In this document: piece by piece, positions 12,942 through 14,875 of the stretch
Layout: every line of letters begins with the position of its first letter
Position numbering within the stretch: the stretch's first letter is position 1
Assembly: GCA_947254205.1 (NCBI GenBank)
Contig: CAMYCE010000052.1
Location: forward strand, 1 to 14,875
DNA from: an uncultured Prevotellaceae bacterium
Lineage (GTDB): Bacteria; Bacteroidota; Bacteroidia; Bacteroidales; Muribaculaceae
Reading direction: 5' to 3'
Length of the DNA: 14,875 nucleotides
Notes under the pieces: generated by a model
The model's input: only the letters and a program-made list of their open reading frames with translations
The model's database searches: none
What the model was told of the DNA's origin: nothing
Made by a program: the position numbers and the translations under genes

Positions 12942-13502
12942 TTAAGCCTCAGTTGCAGGAGCTTCTTCGGTTGCAGGAGCAGCTTCCTCGGCTTGTGCTT
13001 CGGCAGCAGCTTCAGCTTCTTTGGCAGCTTTAGCAGCAGCAATTTCAGCTTTCTTCTTGGCTACGGCTTCGGCCTTTGCTTCGTTCTTTTTAGCTTCTTC
13101 GTCAAGACGTTTTTTGGTGTCGGCATTTTTTGCATCATTCAATTGAGTGCGCACAGCCTCAATCTTGGCAGTCTTGTCGGCTTTCCAAGCGTCAAAACGT
13201 TTTTGAGCCTCTGCTTCGTCAAATGCACCTTTCTTCACTCCGCCTTGAAGGTGCTTCATGAGCATCACACCCTCGCGAGAAAGAATGTTGCGAACTGTGT
13301 CGGTAGGAATTGCACCGCAATTCACCCAGTAGAGTGCTCTCTCGAAATTTAAACTTATTGTAGCAGGATTAGTATTTGGGTTATAAGAACCAATCCTTTC
13401 AATAAATCTACCATCTCGTGGTGCCCTGCTATCGGCTACGACAATTGGATAGAACGCATAGTCTTTGCGACCGTGACGTTGTAATCTGATTTTTGTTGCC
13501 AT
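12942..13502 (-). CDS. rpsP: 30S ribosomal protein bS16 with long C-terminal extension
   Basis: A 186-residue bS16, a component needed for assembly of the 30S subunit body. The conserved core is residues 1-85: MATKIRLQRHGRKDYAFYPI, VVADSRAPRDGRFIERIGSY, then NPNTNPATISLNFERALYW and VNCGAIPTDTVRNIL. Residues about 95-186 form an Ala/Glu/Lys-rich, probably helical or disordered tail ending in ATEEAPATEA. E. coli bS16 has only about 82 residues; a tail of this kind is usual in Bacteroidota. The minus-strand tRNA-Gln gene lies 81 nt upstream. I see no clear TAnnTTTG element between them, so rpsP may use a divergent promoter or read-through from the tRNA. Confidence 0.97.
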   Translation of the reverse strand: MATKIRLQRHGRKDYAFYPIVVADSRAPRDGRFIERIGSYNPNTNPATISLNFERALYWVNCGAIPTDTVRNILSREGVMLMKHLQGGVKKGAFDEAEAQKRFDAWKADKTAKIEAVRTQLNDAKNADTKKRLDEEAKKNEAKAEAVAKKKAEIAAAKAAKEAEAAAEAQAEEAAPATEEAPATEA

Positions 13503-13555
13503 AAATTAAATTAAAAATTTAAGTTTAAATTATTTATTAAAAAGAGTGACCTCTC

Positions 13556-13580
13556 AAAAAAAATGAAGTGCCACCCCTTC
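13556..13580 (-). terminator. Possible weak terminator after tRNA-Gln
   Basis: On the minus strand a short GAAG/CTTC stem (13577-13580 with 13565-13568) is followed by an A and eight T residues. The stem is only 4 bp, with one further possible pair inside, so this may not stop transcription and could leave rpsP partly dependent on tRNA read-through. Confidence 0.3.
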
Positions 13581-13583
13581 TTG

Positions 13584-13654
13584 TTGTCCTGGAAGGATTC
13601 GAACCCTCACAAGCGGAACCAGAATCCGATGTGCTACCGTTACACCACAGGACA
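13584..13654 (-). tRNA. tRNA-Gln (anticodon CTG)
   Basis: On the minus strand a full cloverleaf of 71 nt can be folded: acceptor TGTCCTG/CAGGACA, D-arm GTGT/GCAC with a 7-nt loop AACGGTA, anticodon loop TTCTGGT, T-arm GAGGG-TTCGAAT-CCTTC, and discriminator A. The anticodon CTG (complement of 13620-13622) reads CAG codons for Gln. CCA is not encoded; the next bases are CAA. The outermost anticodon-stem position pairs T27 with C43, a mismatch, while the other four pairs are canonical. Confidence 0.95.
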
Positions 13655-13671
13655 ATTCCTTAATTGCGTTG

Positions 13672-13702
13672 CAAAAGTAATGTTTTTTTTCTTGTTATCA
13701 AA
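13672..13702 (-). promoter_or_regulatory. Promoter of tRNA-Gln
   Basis: On the minus strand TTTG (13699-13702) and TACTTTTG (13672-13679, matching TAnnTTTG) are separated by 19 nt. The expected transcription start is about 10-12 nt before the tRNA 5' end. Confidence 0.75.
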
Positions 13703-13753
13703 ACTCTTTCACCCATTTTTTTGCGTTTATCATGGGGTTTAACCCATAAATGG

Positions 13754-13778
13754 CAAAAACAGGACTTGATACTATCCT
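13754..13778 (-). terminator. Possible weak terminator after plsC
   Basis: Directly after the plsC stop, the minus strand reads AGGATAGTATCAAGTCCT followed by GTTTTTG: a 5-bp stem with one G-T pair and a five-T run. A second hairpin, ATGGG/CCCAT (13732-13747), lies further on but lacks a T-run. Both are weak. Confidence 0.3.
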
Positions 13779-14498
13779 TCATGCCTGTTGCTGAAGGTCG
13801 TTGGCAATAATTTCATGGCATTTTTGTTGCAATTCACGATGGTTCAATTCACCCTCACCTGTTGCAATAGGCTCATGCATGGTGAGCGTTATTGTGCCGG
13901 GTGTGACATTGAATGTTGACCGTGGCATCACACTATAGCTCCCGTCGATAGTGATGGGCACAACCGGCAGGTTAAACTCTTCGGCAAGTTTAAATGCTCC
14001 ACTCTTAAATGTTCCCAATTTTCCATCATCGGTGCGGCGACCTTCGGGAAACACGACAATCGACATGCCTTTTTGCAATCGTTTTTTTGCGTCGGCCATG
14101 GTTTGCTTGGTTGCAGCAGGGTTGTGATGATCGACCATGATGTGTCCTGCCATTTCACAGGCTTGACCTATAAAAGGAATGTTGGTGAGCCCTTTGCGCA
14201 TCATCCACCTGAAATTGTGCCCCAAATAGCCATATATAGAAAAAATATCGAATGCTCCCTGATGATTGGCCACAAACACATAGCTAACTTCGCGATCAAT
14301 TTTTTCACGACCTGTTACTTTAATTTTCACAAACATGAGGGCACACCACAAGCGAGCCCACCACTTGGGCACATAGTAGCCAAAATATTCACGATTAAAT
14401 GGCGACAACACGATAGTTGCAAGGCATGTGACGATTGTTGCTACTAAAATAATGGGGGTGGCAATGCACCATTGATATAGACGAAACAAATGCTTCAT
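13779..14498 (-). CDS. plsC: 1-acyl-sn-glycerol-3-phosphate acyltransferase
   Basis: A 239-residue PlsC-family acyltransferase that adds the second fatty acid to lysophosphatidic acid to make phosphatidic acid at the inner membrane. The catalytic HX4D motif is NHQGAFD (H79, D84), and the substrate-binding motif is FPEGRR (150-155). A hydrophobic N-terminal segment (about 10-34) anchors it. PITIDGSY (181-188) is another conserved block. The ATG at 14498 gives MKHLFRLYQW; an in-frame start at 14609 would add 37 residues lying upstream of the -7 element and is rejected. Related lysophospholipid acyltransferases share these motifs, so the exact acceptor is not proved. Confidence 0.9.
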   Translation of the reverse strand: MKHLFRLYQWCIATPIILVATIVTCLATIVLSPFNREYFGYYVPKWWARLWCALMFVKIKVTGREKIDREVSYVFVANHQGAFDIFSIYGYLGHNFRWMMRKGLTNIPFIGQACEMAGHIMVDHHNPAATKQTMADAKKRLQKGMSIVVFPEGRRTDDGKLGTFKSGAFKLAEEFNLPVVPITIDGSYSVMPRSTFNVTPGTITLTMHEPIATGEGELNHRELQQKCHEIIANDLQQQA

Positions 14499-14566
14499 GT
14501 TGTTTTTATAGAATAGCGAAGAAGGGTTAATGTTTTTGCTTATTGTGTTCTTTTTTTTATCAAGCA

Positions 14567-14574
14567 CAAAGATA
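14567..14574 (-). promoter_or_regulatory. -7 promoter element of plsC
   Basis: The minus strand reads TATCTTTG, an exact TAnnTTTG match, giving a leader of about 60 nt before the ATG at 14498. The -33 region about 19 nt upstream is only T-rich (GTTTTAG). Confidence 0.5.
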
Positions 14575-14609
14575 GCAAAAAAGCCTAAAACGGCTCTATC
14601 GTGCCTCAT

Positions 14610-14649
14610 AAAAACAGAAGAAAGGCTATGTTCAATCCAATAGCCTCTC
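14610..14649 (-). terminator. Terminator of the response regulator gene
   Basis: A 10-bp stem with one mismatch (14620-14629 with 14640-14649; core AGGCTAT/ATAGCCT) and a 10-nt loop. On the minus strand it is followed by TTCTGTTTTT. It lies 33 nt after the regulator's stop codon. Confidence 0.7.
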
Positions 14650-14682
14650 TCCCTTTAAGTTTTGATGATTGCTACCCGCAAC

Positions 14683-14875
14683 TTATTTGGCTTCGGCTTC
14701 GGGTGCAATGAGCTTGTAGCCCTTGCCATGAATATTGATGATTTCAATTGACGGGTCATCTTTCAAGTGCTTGCGCAATTTTGTGATATACACGTCCATT
14801 GAGCGGGCATTGAAGTAGTTGTCATCAATCCAAATTGTTTTGAGGGCAAAGTTGCGTTCAAGAATTTCGTTGACA
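14683..14875 (-). CDS. OmpR-family DNA-binding response regulator (C-terminal end, partial)
   Basis: Sixty-three C-terminal residues are visible; the gene continues past the right window edge. The frame reads NEILERNF, then FNARSMDVYITKLRKHLKDD and IEIINIHGKGYKLIAPEAEAK before TAA at 14683-14685. This is the recognition helix and wing of an OmpR/PhoB winged-helix domain; RSMDVYITKLRK is the DNA-contacting helix. It resembles RprY of Bacteroides, but with the receiver domain missing from the window I do not assign a symbol. A sensor kinase gene is expected near it, outside the window. A terminator follows at 14610-14649. Confidence 0.88.
   Translation of the reverse strand, partial: VNEILERNFALKTIWIDDNYFNARSMDVYITKLRKHLKDDPSIEIINIHGKGYKLIAPEAEAK

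Noticed and set aside
12915..13220. Repetitive stretch in rpsP as a tandem repeat or phase-variable tract
   Set aside because: The repeats are irregular GCT/GCA/GAA-type codons encoding an Ala/Glu/Lys tail, with no exact unit that would cause slippage.
13732..13747. ATGGG/CCCAT hairpin as the plsC terminator or a third copy of the repeat
   Set aside because: The stem is only 5 bp, has no T-run on the minus strand, and lacks the ATCGGTCATTAGG core of the repeat family.
1..14875. Mobile element, CRISPR array, defence system or biosynthetic cluster
   Set aside because: No transposase, integrase, regular direct repeats, nuclease-toxin pairs or large synthases are present; gene content is mostly housekeeping.

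Overview
The window looks like an ordinary chromosomal stretch from a member of the order Bacteroidales (Bacteroidota). A gut lineage close to Muribaculaceae or Prevotellaceae would fit, but the sequence alone does not settle the family. The main clues are repeated TAnnTTTG promoter -7 elements, several with a TTTG-type -33 element; no Shine-Dalgarno leaders; a bS16 protein with the long Ala/Glu/Lys-rich tail seen in this phylum; a DPP III with the HECLGH motif; an RprY-like response regulator end; and a dxr-rseP pair.

Layout, left to right. 1-299 is non-coding and holds a long inverted-repeat element (88-215) and the promoter of a lipoprotein gene. 300-2012 (+) encodes a BamE-like lipoprotein and a PhnP-type metallo-beta-lactamase-fold hydrolase. 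2009-2677 (-) is a Crp/Fnr-family regulator, divergent from 2908-3441 (+), a RIC/ScdA-type hemerythrin protein. The region between them contains a second copy of the inverted repeat and a perfect GTAAC-N4-GTTAC dyad placed like an activator site. A 41-codon fragment that looks like the C-terminal end of a DUF488 protein follows the hemerythrin gene. After a strong terminator, 3681-9592 (+) carries dxr, rseP, an RlmI-family 23S rRNA methyltransferase and an exported dipeptidyl peptidase III, closed by another terminator. 9707-10643 (+) has its own promoter and encodes an AlkD-like HEAT-repeat protein and a FlK-like hotdog thioesterase. From 10632 to the right edge all genes are on the minus strand: an operon of DUF3298-like lipoprotein, rsmG and a glyoxalase II-like hydrolase; rpsP; tRNA-Gln(CTG) with a clear promoter; plsC; and the C-terminal end of an OmpR-family response regulator cut by the window edge.

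Most genes are housekeeping: isoprenoid precursor synthesis (dxr), intramembrane proteolysis (rseP), rRNA modification and ribosome assembly (RlmI-like, rsmG, rpsP, tRNA-Gln), phospholipid synthesis (plsC) and peptide use (DPP III). The most distinctive part is 2009-3568, which I read as a small nitrosative/oxidative stress module: a regulator, a probable operator and a di-iron repair protein, with a decayed gene behind it. I see no phage, insertion sequence, CRISPR array or defence system. The least explained signal is the inverted-repeat family, whose two copies differ by one compensating base-pair change in the stem.
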